The notes under the pieces were generated by a model. The model searched no databases and was not told where the DNA came from. It saw only the letters and a list, made by a program, of their open reading frames with translations. Made by a program: the position numbers and the translations under genes. Below, one piece after another: positions 11,202 through 22,400 of a stretch of DNA of 64,000 nucleotides (within the stretch, counting starts at the first letter, position 1; each line of letters starts with the position of its first letter). Source of the DNA: Straminergon stramineum (Eukaryota; Streptophyta; Bryopsida; Hypnales; Calliergonaceae); assembly GCA_963920665.1 (NCBI GenBank), contig OY987265.1, forward strand, positions 38,197,001-38,261,000, in the 5' to 3' direction.

Positions 11202-11570
11202 CTAACCCTTAAAGGACGAAGCCCCCATAACCAAGGTAGTCAACAAAACTGCTCTGATTATTGGACCAATAGGTGCATTGTGTTTTTCTACAATCAATAG
11301 TGAAGTCATCCATCAGACACAAAACATCCATATCGATGTTTAACCCTTAAATATCAACAAGGACGTCTTGTGTCCGATGGATGACAAAGAATTCATTTTG
11401 TGTAGAACAGAAGTACAACTATTCATCCTCGAAATTAGGGGTGGGAAGGGAAGATCTTCTACAGTAGTTTGACCTCCAATGGATATTTTTGTTTTTTTTA
11501 AAGTAGATGATGTCACATGGTTCCAAAAGCCATGATTTCTACAGTCACCAATCCGTCCTTTAAGGGTTAA
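11202..11570. mobile_element. TTAA-type TIR element (family D, short)
   Basis: The left end reads CTAACCCTTAAAGGACGAAG; the right end reads CGTCCTTTAAGGGTTAA. The ends are inverted over ~15 bases, with TTAA at the right and CTAA at the left. Internally there is a palindromic GTCATCCATC...GATGGATGAC segment. Its right half (AGTAGTTTGACCTCCA) is shared with the element at 45583-46283. It is followed by two more TTAAGGG units. Confidence 0.65.
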
Positions 11571-12520
11571 GGGTTAAGGGTTAAGTTACATCAATAACTT
11601 GAAGTGGGTACACCCAAAATCAATTGCACCTTCCCTAAAACTACCATATCATATCATACATCACTCTATGTACATCTCCAAAAAGCAATATGTACCTATG
11701 TGGAAGAAGCAATTTCAAAATGTCTACCAAAAAACAAACTTTGACCCTTAGTTGTGACTTTTGGATACAATATCCAAGTGTAACTTTTGCATACGGTATC
11801 CAAATGCCGTCGCCTTCTTTGGTGTGTTGGAATCAACTTTCACTTGCCAACGAGAAAATCGATGAAAAATTTGAATAGTGTAGTAAATAGGCACAGTAGG
11901 CAAAAGTAGTGGTTTTGGGGGGTACCCACCTGGCTTATGGAAGAGCTGAGCTTTGATTTTGACAGGAAAAAAAAGAGGAAAGAGGCATCTGCCACACTCT
12001 TCTGATACCACACGAATTAAAAAAAATTTAAGTTTTACAGTAAGCAGAATTTTTTTGTTATTTTTCTTAAAGTAATTATTTTATTGTGAGATTCTAGTTT
12101 AGAGGATTCCTTAGCAGAATCGATATTATATATATATATATATATAATTATTATTATTAATTTTTTTTTTAAACTTGAATTTGTTTTTTAACTTATACTG
12201 TAAGAAAGATCTGGGCCGAATCTTTCCGGGTTTACTTTTTTCTTATTTTTTTCTTTTTGTGTCTGAGAACGGGAACAGAGAAGCACTGCTATGGGTGGTT
12301 TTTTGGGATGACATGGCACCAGTTTGTACACGTCATCGTGCGGTTATTCTCTACTTGCTGCAATATGGGGCTGACTCTTGTTGGTTGGCTGGTAATATTC
12401 CTTGACCTTTTTAGTGTTAGGAAGAGCATCTCCATTGCATTTCATGAAAAAAGGGGTTGCTAGATTTTAAAGTTTTAGTAGCATAGTCATGTACCAGTTT
12501 TCGGCATGATTTAAAGATTC
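11571..12520. other. AT-rich DNA without a gene; (TA)n at 12127-12146
   Basis: Mixed low-complexity sequence with a TA microsatellite, AT-rich runs and no supported ORF. The minus strand at 12009-11998 reads TGGTATCAGAAG, close to the initiator-tRNA primer-binding site used by Copia retrotransposons (TGGTATCAGAGC), but no LTR pair or pol sequence accompanies it. Confidence 0.4.
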
Positions 12521-12745
12521 CCTCCAAAAAGATCCATAATTTAAAATAATCCACAAGATCCAAAAAAATTTCAGAAATCCATAACTTTCACACCGAATAT
12601 GCAAAAGCCATAAAACAAAATCCGTACACCCCTCCTTGCATAGCACTTTTTAATGGTATCATGGTTGTGATTGGAGGACACATGGTTCTTGAGATTTCAC
12701 TGTAACAAACAAACAAATAAAATAAATAAATAAAATAACCTAAAT
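12521..12745. repeat. dispersed repeat R, copy 1
   Basis: Contains CCGTACACCCCTCCTTGCA and, downstream, GAGATTTCACTGTAACAAAC followed by a run of CAAA/TAAA units. Closely related text occurs at 13725-13980 and within GAD intron 3 (38885-39125). No coding content. The A-rich 3' tract could suggest a retroposon, but no Pol III boxes are evident. Confidence 0.55.
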
Positions 12746-13705
12746 TAAACCTTGAATGCCCAAACTACATTTTTTGGCAAAATAGTAATTTGGGGTAGCC
12801 CACTACGAATGGAGTTTTTATTTCTTTTGGTGAAATTTTCACACATATGTCTGAAGAGTAGCTTTAAGCACATACAATTTTCATAACTTTTGACTACATG
12901 GTTAAAAAGAATTTGCATGATATGTCATTTTCATTGCTTAGAGGGCAACTCAGGCAACTCAAAACACTTCTTTGAAAATTAGGTTTTTAAGAAATAAAAA
13001 TTTGAAGTTGGTTCTCTAAATTTTTATATATGTAGGAAGATTTGAATTATTCCATTTTGATTAATGAGATGAAAGTTATGAGGAGTTTTAGTTTGTGGGT
13101 AGGTATTGAGTCTTTGAAAACCATACCTACTCGCAAACTAAAACTTCATGTCTTTCATCTCATTAGTCAAAATAGAATGATTCACTATAAGAGAAAGGGG
13201 TGTTTTAAGTGAGTTTTTAAGTATAGTCCTAGACATAAGATTTTAAGTAATGACCTTTAAGGAGATTTTCAGTAAAAATTTACTAGAAATACATGGGTTT
13301 TTTTGTAAATTCTTACTAAAAATCTCCTTAAAGGTCATTACTTAAAATGTTATGTCTAGGACTACACTGAAAAACTCACTTAAGACACCCCTTTCTCTTG
13401 TAGTGATTCAAAGCTTCCCACTTATATAAAAATTTAGAGAACCAATTTCAAATTTTTATATTTTAAAAAAGTGATTTTTAAGGAAGTTCTTTAAGTTGCG
13501 TGGGTTGCGCATTAAGTAATGAAAATGACATATCATGCAAAAAAATTTTAACCATGTAGTCAAAAGTTATGAAATTTTTGGGGATTGAAGCTACTCCTTA
13601 GGCACATGTGTGAAGATTTTAGCAATTTTTTTTTAAACACATTCATAGTGAGCTGCCCAAAATCTTCATGTTGCCAAAAACGCAATTTTTACATTTAGGG
13701 GTTAA
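12746..13705. mobile_element. TTAA-type long foldback element (family B), carrying a nested MITE
   Basis: Bounded by TTAA at 12746-12749 and 13702-13705. The two halves are inverted copies over about 370 bases each (for example TTTCATAACTTTTGACTACA at the left and its complement TGTAGTCAAAAGTTATGAAA at the right). The left half matches the family-B elements at 32612 and 43336, but here the arm is mirrored, making a giant hairpin. A CACTA-type MITE (13183-13405) sits in one arm. Confidence 0.75.
13183..13405. mobile_element. CACTA-type MITE with ATT target duplication
   Basis: Termini CACTATAAGAGAAAGGGGTG and, inverted, CACTACAAGAGAAAGGGGTG. The element is a nearly complete palindrome of 223 bases, flanked by ATT at 13180-13182 and 13406-13408. 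A CACTA start with a 3-bp duplication is diagnostic of the CACTA (En/Spm) superfamily. It is non-autonomous: no ORF. Confidence 0.85.
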
Positions 13706-13724
13706 TATATGTAGATAGTCTAGT

Positions 13725-13985
13725 ATGCCTCATGCCATTGCCACAACCAAAATAAAAAGTAAATGTAATTTTTTAGCTTTTAAATTCATAAAAAATTTGA
13801 AATTAAATGTCTTTCTCACTGTTGGTCAAAACACCATGAAACACCTCAAAGAGCTCTTTCCAATAGTACCATAAGTAGGACCAGGGTACAAATAGTCTAG
13901 GAGATCTTGTTGTAACAAGTGAACAAAATAAAACAAAACAACAACCTCATTTCAGGTGTAAATTGTTTGTCAAACATAACATTGT
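13725..13985. repeat. dispersed repeat R, copy 2
   Basis: Shares with the GAD intron copy the order TAAATTCATAAAAA, ACACCATGAAACA, GATCT-TGTTGTAACAA, a CAAAA-rich run and CCTCATTT-AGG. It is more diverged than copy 3. Together with copy 1 it brackets the foldback element. Confidence 0.5.
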
Positions 13986-15384
13986 TTATCAATGAGACAT
14001 AGGGCCCTTTTGCATCCTTGAAAAGAAGATAGCTATAGTGAACAAAATTGTCTTATATGGTTCTTCAATTAACTCTAATCCTTTAATTAACTAATAAGTT
14101 TATCTCATATATGTAGCAAAGCATAATATCCTTCCCAACATGGGAAAGATTACTGCCTTGTTTTACAATGTTATGAATTGAAAATTCAATGAAAAATTTC
14201 AGAATTCAATAATACCATCATTGGAAATAGAGAAAAATATCACATAATGTAATAATAATAAAATTTAGTGTTGACCATACTAATTGGTTTTTAAATGTTA
14301 TGGAGTATAAGTTTTTACTCTTCATGAATATTTTTACCAACTATATTTATAGAAAACCTCCTTCTTTGAATAGTATTGATATCTATGTTTGTAGTAAAAA
14401 TCTTCATCTACACTAAAAAATTATAGCATTTTCAAATCTACTACCAATAATGTCTTAACATTAAATTTCACTATTAGTGTAGTGGCATCTTAATTTATTA
14501 GGTATTTAAAACAAACTCACACTTTTTGCCTAATAGAAAACTAAATCTAAATGTGAATTGCAAGTCTCCTTTTAAAATTTAAAGAGATTATTGAGGTGGC
14601 TAATTTGGGTTACAACTATTCATACAACAATCTTTGTTGCTTCAAGGTTCCAAATGTATTGTTTTTAGCACCTAAGGTCTATGATCCATTGTACAAGCCT
14701 TCAACATGTAACATGTTGCTTTTGAAAATGTTTAACATGTTCTCCAAGAAAAAAAAAATCTACTTGCAACATCTCTCACTACAATTTACTAATCTTATTT
14801 GAACAAAAAATTCTTAATGTGGTCATAGAGAACACTAGAATGTTTATTTTGAAGATTTAAAGTGCCACTACCTTAGACTCTCTAGAAATTTACATTTGGA
14901 TTGAGACAACTATAGTACACCTCTTCAAAAATATGCCATTTTTTTAACTATGTGTTAAGTATATGTGATATGTATAATGACATTGTCTTGAAATTATTCG
15001 AATGAATATTTGAGGAGGAGGATTACTACAACATGAATCTTTGTCGGATCTTATTGGCAATTGAAAAAGGATTCTAGCACATCTTAGCAAGGACTTTCTA
15101 GGATTCTTGAGATATAAATGTTTTATTTAAATTTAAAAATCTACAATTCTACAAAATCACATTAGATTGACATTCCGTAGAACTCTCAAAATTACAAGGG
15201 CAACTATCTCTTTTGTTGTCTGTAGGCACATTTTTGCTTCTTTTATGACTTCATTTGTCTTTTGTACATAAAGTGGATTTTTGAAGTGGTCTACTTTATT
15301 TTCTTGCTTCAAACATATTGTTCGTGTGAAGATTAAAAGTTGAAAGTGAAGTTCAAAAAATGATCAAATTAGTTTAATTTCTAC
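13986..15384. other. AT-rich DNA without a supported gene
   Basis: Only short ORFs without domain resemblance are present (for example 14596-14802, which ends in lysine-rich low complexity). No paired termini or simple-repeat array stands out. Confidence 0.5.
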
Positions 15385-16240
15385 TTAACCCTTGATAGAC
15401 CATTGTCTCCTCGGTTGACAAATGTGAGGATAAATGACAATCGTATGATCTCAACTTTTGGTGCAATTTTTTGGAATTCTTTTTTAAATATAGAAAAATA
15501 CATTAGTTTTTTGAGATTATAATTTTTTATTTCAATGAGTGTCCAAGAGCAAAAGTTATACCGTTCTAAGCGCAAGATGGAGTTTGTCAAGCCAAAAAAT
15601 TGATATAAAATTAATGAATTTTTATTCTCATAGATTCTATTTTTGTCCACATGGGGAAAGTTACTTCATTCCATTTGGATTAGTAATGTGAAAGTTGTAG
15701 AGCATCTTATTTTTTCAAAAAAAGAAGTTACTCAAAGATAAGTTTATCAACTAGAAAACCTCACCACAGGAATTAGTGTGTTTCAATTCCATCTTAAAGC
15801 TCTAACAATTTTGTTTTTCCTATCATCACATATCTATTTCTATTTAATAATTTTTGTAAAGAAGGAAAATCATGTGTGTACTTTTTGAGTTTTTTCCTAG
15901 GTTCTCAACTCAATTCTTTAACATTAAAAATTAAAAATTCAATATGTGTAGTGCAAAAATTTTAAATTAAGAAGAAGAAAATTTAGATTAAGAAAATTCA
16001 TTGTCTTGAAATCTAGACATGCAAGGTGCAAAAAAAACATTTTGTTCACTTTAGACTCAACTTTTTTGCAATGTACGCAATCAAAGGATTTGAAATTTCT
16101 TCCACACATTTTTATACTAGTCTAGTGCAAGATCCTATGGTTATATCTGCAAAAAAATAATTGAATTTTTTTTTTGCAATACAAATGGTAGTTTTGAATG
16201 GTTTTTGATTGAAAAAAGGCCTTGGTCCTTAAGGGGTTAT
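15385..16240. mobile_element. TTAA-type TIR element (family A)
   Basis: Left end TTAACCCTTGATAGACCATT; right end TTGGTCCTTAAGGGGTTAT. The terminal tetranucleotides are TTAA and TTAT (one substitution). Along its length it matches the element at 49251-50179, for example around GAGCAAAAGTTATRCC and AAGATCCTATGGTTA. No transposase ORF. Confidence 0.75.
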
Positions 16241-16989
16241 GAATCCAATTAAAGCACTATCCAAAATCCATGTGCTTAGTCAATTTACATAACATTAGCT
16301 GTAACCTTAGTATCCTATCCCGCTATATGTACAAGGTAAGGCAAGGCAAAAACTTTAGCACCCACTAATTCCAATTTTTATAGATTTTTGGAGCAAATTA
16401 CATAATACATAAATATTTTGGGTCATACTTCAGTCAATACTATTTCATTTAAAGAACTTCAAGAATATATGAAATTTTGATCATGTCATTCAAAAATGAT
16501 GGTCATTCAGTTGTCCCATTGAAGGGTTTTGTAAATTTTGTGTTTGAGCCAATAAAGAATACTTTTAGGTTTAAATTTGATTCACAATTTTTTTAAATAA
16601 TACACTATTTGTACCACATTATGTCCAAACTTTATTGAAATTTTCTAATTCTTGAATTAGCATAGCATTTTGGGGTTAATCCTCGAATGCCAAGCTAGAC
16701 ACTACAAAAATCATCCTTTGGGGGATTGTGTGAACCATAAATTGCTCAAAAAATAACAAAGAGCATTCATTGTGGGGGCAAACTATTGTGCAAGACCTCC
16801 CAGCTTTCCACACAAAATTCCAAGGATGAACATTTAGAATACACTTCTACCTTAAGTACATAGAAGGATTCTCTGTCATCCAATAGTTGCTTAGCATCCT
16901 TCGAGGGTTCACATTGGTTTATATGGTTCAAGTTGATTTGAGGCACTTCCACCTTATGTCTAAATTACCCAATGTTTGTTAGTTGTTGT
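16241..16989. other. AT-rich DNA with an orphan TTAA-type terminus
   Basis: At 16676 the text TTAATCCTCGAATGCCAAGC resembles the left ends of family D, and ATCATCCTTTGGGGGATTGTG downstream echoes family D internals, but I could not find its right end. No gene is seen. Confidence 0.4.
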
Positions 16990-17232
16990 TTTTCATTATT
17001 GGTGAAGTGCCAAAGTGGCGATATTAGATAATTAGATGTTATAGTGGTCCTCCAAATTTTAACATTCATCCATGTATTGGATAGAAACTATTACATCAGC
17101 ACATATGCCATATCCCATAATTCTGTTTTCATGCACAATTTGGCGATTTCATCCAAGATTTTTTTTAATTTGAAGTTTTTTGACAATTTCATCCAGAAAT
17201 TTACTATTTCTTTTCTAAAGGCTTGGTGCTAG
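16990..17232 (+). repeat. dispersed repeat, forward copy (inverted partner at 19240-19435)
   Basis: Contains GGTGAAGTGCCAAAGTGGCG, then ACATTCATCCATGTATTGGA and a series of TTTCATCCA words. The reverse complement of 19240-19435 repeats the same order with moderate divergence. A (CA)n microsatellite follows at 17272-17291. Confidence 0.6.
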
Positions 17233-17704
17233 GCCCATTATTTGGATGCAATTTGTCGACAAATTGACGAAACACACACACACACACACACTGATGTTTG
17301 TTTGTAGCTATAAAAAGAGACTGCTGCTGAGTGCTGACCCTTGGAGTTGCTTTCAGGTCTTCCAACTGGTTGCCACAAACATACTGCGGCGTAGTGGGGG
17401 TTGAATTATTTAATTAATTGACTTTTATTCCCATCATCAAATGGGGTGAAGGCCTTCCAGAGCTGCAACTGCCGCCTTCAAAAAGTTAAGAACTATATTA
17501 AAAAAATGGAAAAAAAATTGGGAACTGGAGAATCTCCCAAACTTTGAAAAAATGCTCAAATTTGTATGGATGAATACTCAGCACAAAATAAGTTCTACTT
17601 AGTCTACGCGGCAAAAAGTAATGAATATACGGTACACTTGCATGCCACTTGGGATTAGAGCATCTTCACTCTTCAGTGGTCCATCAAAATTCTTCGTGTA
17701 AGCT

Positions 17705-17840
17705 GTATGTGCACCTAAAAGAGATACTCTCCTAATTGAGTCACCTATCTAAATCTGTCCAAGATTTCAAGCTTAGAAATTTTGGATAGTTGTAGATAGG
17801 TGTCGCAATTAGGAGAGTATTTATTTTTAGGTGCACATAC
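17705..17840. mobile_element. 136-bp foldback MITE
   Basis: Begins GTATGTGCACCTAAAA and ends TTTTAGGTGCACATAC. The arms extend through ACTCTCCTAATTG and its complement to a short loop. This strong hairpin could fold as RNA if transcribed. No clear target duplication. Confidence 0.75.
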
Positions 17841-17866
17841 CTTTACGTATTTGACTTGTTTCTGAC

Positions 17867-18462
17867 TTAACCCCTAAAGGACCAAGTGTCCGTTCAACAT
17901 ACGCAAGAAATCTTGGGTAGCTTCCTACAAAGTCATTTTGGGTTGGATGTACATGAAATTTAGACATGATGAGTATCTATTTACCCCCTTCTTGAAAATC
18001 TATCTTTTTTTCCCGATTGGGTGCCCGGATCAAAAGTTATGCTGCCCTCAAATTTGCAGGCAGCTCAGGTAGCTCGGGTAGCTTTTGTCAGCATGTGCAA
18101 AACTCTTCCTATGATTTTGAAATTTGGTGGGTGTGTAGCTTACATGATAGAAGATGCAAATGTAAAAAAAATAACCTTTTTTAGTGTAAGAATCTCATTC
18201 TAGAAGGGGTAAAAGTTTGCAGGCCTTGTCGGGCAAGGTTGGAAAAAAACTTTTTCACCTAACTTCAAACATTATAATCTTTCAATCCATGCGGTCAAAG
18301 TTTCTAATTTTTTTTTCACATATTCCCAAAGAAGTCTAGAACAAATTTGTACGGTTGAATTTGGAAAAAAAAACTTTTTTTTCATTTTTTTCTTGCTGCC
18401 CTAAAAAGTGGCAATTTTTGACAATTTCTACTTGAAATGTACCTCGGTCCTTCAGGGGTTAA
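17867..18462. mobile_element. TTAA-type TIR element (596 bp)
   Basis: TTAACCCCTAAAGGACCAAG at the left and CGGTCCTTCAGGGGTTAA at the right, both with exact TTAA. It shares the word GATCAAAAGTTATGCTGCCC with family A in the same relative position, so it is probably a related, shorter lineage. No ORF with domain content. Confidence 0.8.
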
Positions 18463-18496
18463 GGCCATGTTTGGGTAGGATAGGGTGACCTATTTT

Positions 18497-18783
18497 CATT
18501 AGAAGGGATTTAGCTAGTCTGGAAGATCGTGAGTTCCCATGAGTTCTTGGACTGTGGGAACTTAGTGTTAGCAACCGGATGATGTGGCCACACGACGGCC
18601 ACGTCAGATGATAAATAAAATAAAATTTAAATACTTTTTTCGAATAAAGTATTTTTTAAATCTTTATTTATATATTTATAATTTTTTCATAATTTTCTTA
18701 AAATTTTGGCCAACTCTAGTTGGTTCCCAATACAGAGAACCAACTTGAAACGGGCTTCTAGGGTTGCTAAATCTCTTCTATTG
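18497..18783. mobile_element. CATTAG-type MITE, copy 1
   Basis: Ends CATTAGAAGGGATTTAGC and GCTAAATCTCTTCTATTG. An internal GTGAGTTCCC...GGGAAC palindrome, a CCACGTCAGATGATAA word and an AT-rich centre recur at 32271-32580 and 34591-34900. Confidence 0.7.
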
Positions 18784-19239
18784 CATGGATGAGGCTAGGG
18801 GAATATGATGTTGACTAGGAGGGTTTTCATTATTGTGTGATGAATAATAACTCATTGACACCTAATAAGTTGCTAGGACTAGTTTTTAGTTTGGTGCTTT
18901 TTGGAATTTGTTTCACTAATACATTGAGAACGAGTTGGATTGTGATCTACACTTCCTTAATTTCTACTAATTCCAAACTTGATGGAAAATTGGCAAAAAA
19001 ATGTGCAATCTTCATTATTTGCATTCCCTAACTAGAGAAAATTACCCCTACCATCGTTGCTCAATCATACATATGCTAAAACCTTAGGCATCGCTCAATA
19101 TGTCAAAGATTTGAAGAATGTGCACCACCATAAGGGATCATGATTTTGGGGCAATGCAAAGAATAATCTCTAACAAGGTTACCTTTCAGGGCAAAACAGA
19201 CTAGAGTACAAAAAATAATTTGGCTAAAAAATGGATATT
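18784..19239. other. no gene seen
   Basis: AT-rich sequence. The 64-codon ORF at 18837 has no recognisable features. Confidence 0.4.
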
Positions 19240-19435
19240 GTAACCATGAAGTTTTTCACTAGAAGACCTAAAATTGAAAAATAAAAGAATTGTATGAAAT
19301 TGTCAGATTGTGGATGACAATAAAATATGTATATGTGTTCTCTATTGATATAGTATTTTCTATCTAGTATGTGGATGAATGTTGAAATTTGGAGTACGAC
19401 TATAACATTGAATATTGCCACTTTCATTGGCACTT
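19240..19435 (-). repeat. dispersed repeat, inverted copy of 16990-17232
   Basis: Its reverse complement reads GTGCCAATGAAAGTGGCAAT, then CAACATTCATCCACATACTA, matching the block order of the forward copy about 2 kb away. Confidence 0.6.
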
Positions 19436-22400
19436 TGTAAAAAATAAAAAATAAAACATGATCTCTAGTGGAGTGGTGGTGAAGTTATTTACATCCACCA
19501 ACACGGATGAAATATAAAACATATGGTTGAAAACACATACTCATCTAAAAGTATGTAAATCAATCCATAATTGATTGATATTGTCCCTAGATTTTGAAAC
19601 AATTGAGCAATTTCATCCATCAAAAATAGGGAAATCTATAGCAAAATATTCCTCACAAAAAATTGTATAGCTTTTGAATGATAAATTGCCCTCCCCCAAC
19701 AAAAAATTGTGCCCTACCCATGTAACTTGCTATAAAGACTTCCAACCAATGGCAAGTGTTCCAGTGTACAAAAGCAAAAAGAATCTCATCATTGATGATG
19801 TCAATATACTATTTTGAAGATGAATAATAACATTTGATAGAGTTGCAAAAGAAAGGAGAAAATGCAATTTTTGTTGTACCAAAAAGAATGTTTTAGCAGC
19901 TCTACACATTTATTGCTTATTTTTCATCCCTAAAACATTGGAATGAACTTAAACATAAAACTACCAAAGATGCTCTTATCATACTAGAATAGATGTATTA
20001 CTCTTAAAGACACTATAGAACAATCAACTTATTTTATTGAACTATATGATTATTCATGAACAATTTATGAGTCAAACAATCTAATAACATTTGCACCATT
20101 GCACGTGAAAATTGATCCATTGCACCATAATTTCAGATCTACATATTGTAGATCAAGTATGCTAAATTATCTTTTTTCTAATACAACAAAACTCTAATAT
20201 ATGGTTGAAGTGGATGAAAAATTATTTGAGCTTCTTCAAGGCCTTCCCCCAATTGTGCCAAGGAAAACCAAATCTAGGTTGAGTTCAATATATCAAAAAA
20301 TCAACTTGCAATTGGGCAATTCACTATTTCAAGGACACATTTGGTGTACAGGGATGAAGGATAATAGGAAGTTCAATTTGAAGGAGATCCATTCATTATG
20401 GAATACTTGACTCCATTAAACAAGGTTGAACTTTGATTAGCAGACAAGGGGAAAAAGTCAAATCCAAGCATCATTGACTTTTAGATATTTGAGCATTTAG
20501 TTGTATTTGGAAGAAGTTAAACAAACATGCCTTCAAGTTTGTTTGATTCCTCAAACAATTAGCCATCATTTAGGAAAATTAGATTTGATAGGAATTGAAT
20601 TTCAAAAAAATATCTTAAAAAACCTCTAAAATTAGAAAGGAAGGAGGAAAAAAGAGAGTTAGGAGACAAAACAATTTAAACTCCTTCATTTATTTGTGCA
20701 CTTTGAATACAAATCAAATTCAAACATCAAGAAGTACGAAGTGGAGGTTGAAGGACACTACAAGGAAATTCCACTTATGATTCACAAAGATGGACTGTTC
20801 ATATTTGCGAAGTTCAAGGTAAGTGTTTGAAATTCCTTCTCCCCCACTTGTTTTATTTCATAAAAACATCAAATTAGAATTGGAAAGATTGACATAGAGT
20901 TTAAAAGTTAGATTCAGGCCATTAGGAAGTCTAGGAAACAAAAATTTGAATTTAGCATCTATTGAGTAATTTCAGTAGCTTTCCAAAAAGATATTAAACA
21001 TAGAAAATAGATAAAAACTACAAAAGTTATGCTTAGATGAATATTAGTAGTAAGAGTGGATGAAAATTTGAGAAGTAACTAAAAGGAATCCAAAAGGAAA
21101 TATTAAAATCTAGAATAGAAGTAGAAGTAAAAAAATTAAAAGTTAATTTGGAAAAAATAAGGTAAAGAGAATTTAGTGGATGAAGTTTGAAGCACCAATT
21201 ATTGTTCAAACAACATCCGTGGATAATTTCCTCTAGGTAAGTCGAAAGTATAATTTTTTAACCTTTTTAGAAAGGTAAATTTAGGAATCCTAACCCCAAA
21301 ATATTCAAACCCTAAAAATAGTGAATATCATCATTGATTTAAAGTAGTAGTTAAAAAATAGGAAATGAAATGAAATCCTTTGAAGACAACCAAGGAACAA
21401 GTTGGAATTAGGGTCATTTAAAAAATACTTTAGGATTTCTAGAACTAGTTTAAACTTAGGAAATAGATCCATAGTGAATGGGATAGCCTTAGATGAAGTT
21501 TTCACTTAGTTTAAAACAACTTTGGATGAAAGTCATTAATATTTAAGCAAATGAAGTTAACTTCAAAATCTAGAAGGTAGAAACAAACCTGAGATCAATT
21601 CAAAATGTGAAATTGCTTTCATTAGTTAGATTAGTGGAAATCGACAAATGAAGTTTTATAGTTCAATTTAAAGGTTTAACTTCATATGCGGGTAAATTAT
21701 AGGAAAATAGTCTAATTTGGGCAAACTTTTTGATTTGGGGAAGTGCATAAAAAAACCCTAAGATTTAAAATATTTAACCTTTGTGCTTGACTAACTCTCA
21801 CTAGCCTTTAGTTTTGGCTTGCCTTCGACAAACCAGCTAGTATTACTAATTTGCAATTGATTTGTTTAGAAATTGCATTTAGGCCAAATAAGAAGTAGGA
21901 AAAAAATAATTTGCCCATTCTATTACTTGGAAGGCATAATTTGACGATGTATTAGACACCCACTAAAAATTCGACTACGACAACAACTAGAACTTCTGAG
22001 TGTCAATTTACTAACCTTTGGTAAATCGTGAGCACAACTAGGTTCAGGGTTTTTAATTAAATGACTCCTACTTTTGGGTGTCTAAGCGTGGTCCATTGTG
22101 CCTTTCAAGCAATGAATCTTTTCTAAGTGCCAAAATGTGCAAGAATCACGCCTAATGGACTAGCTATTGGCCGAATTGATGCAACCGTTGTAGTTTCAGG
22201 TGTAACTTGTCAAGGAAGAAATAACCTCAAAACCATCTAGAGAATTCCTAGGACTTTCTAAAAACATAAAATTCGGACTTATCTGATTCTCCTAGCAAAA
22301 GTTATGGGCGGATGAAGTTTAACCTTTATTCAGTTCATCAAACTTCATCCATGATTTTAGTCTAGTTCCCTAATTCAAAATTACTTGAAATTTCTTGGAA

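Noticed and set aside
11561..11586. Telomere remnant from TTAAGGG units
   Set aside because: Only three units, not the plant TTTAGGG, and they extend the terminus of a TTAA element.
11991..12014. Copia retrotransposon from a TGGTATCAGA primer-binding-like site on the minus strand
   Set aside because: No LTR pair, polypurine tract, reverse transcriptase or integrase nearby.
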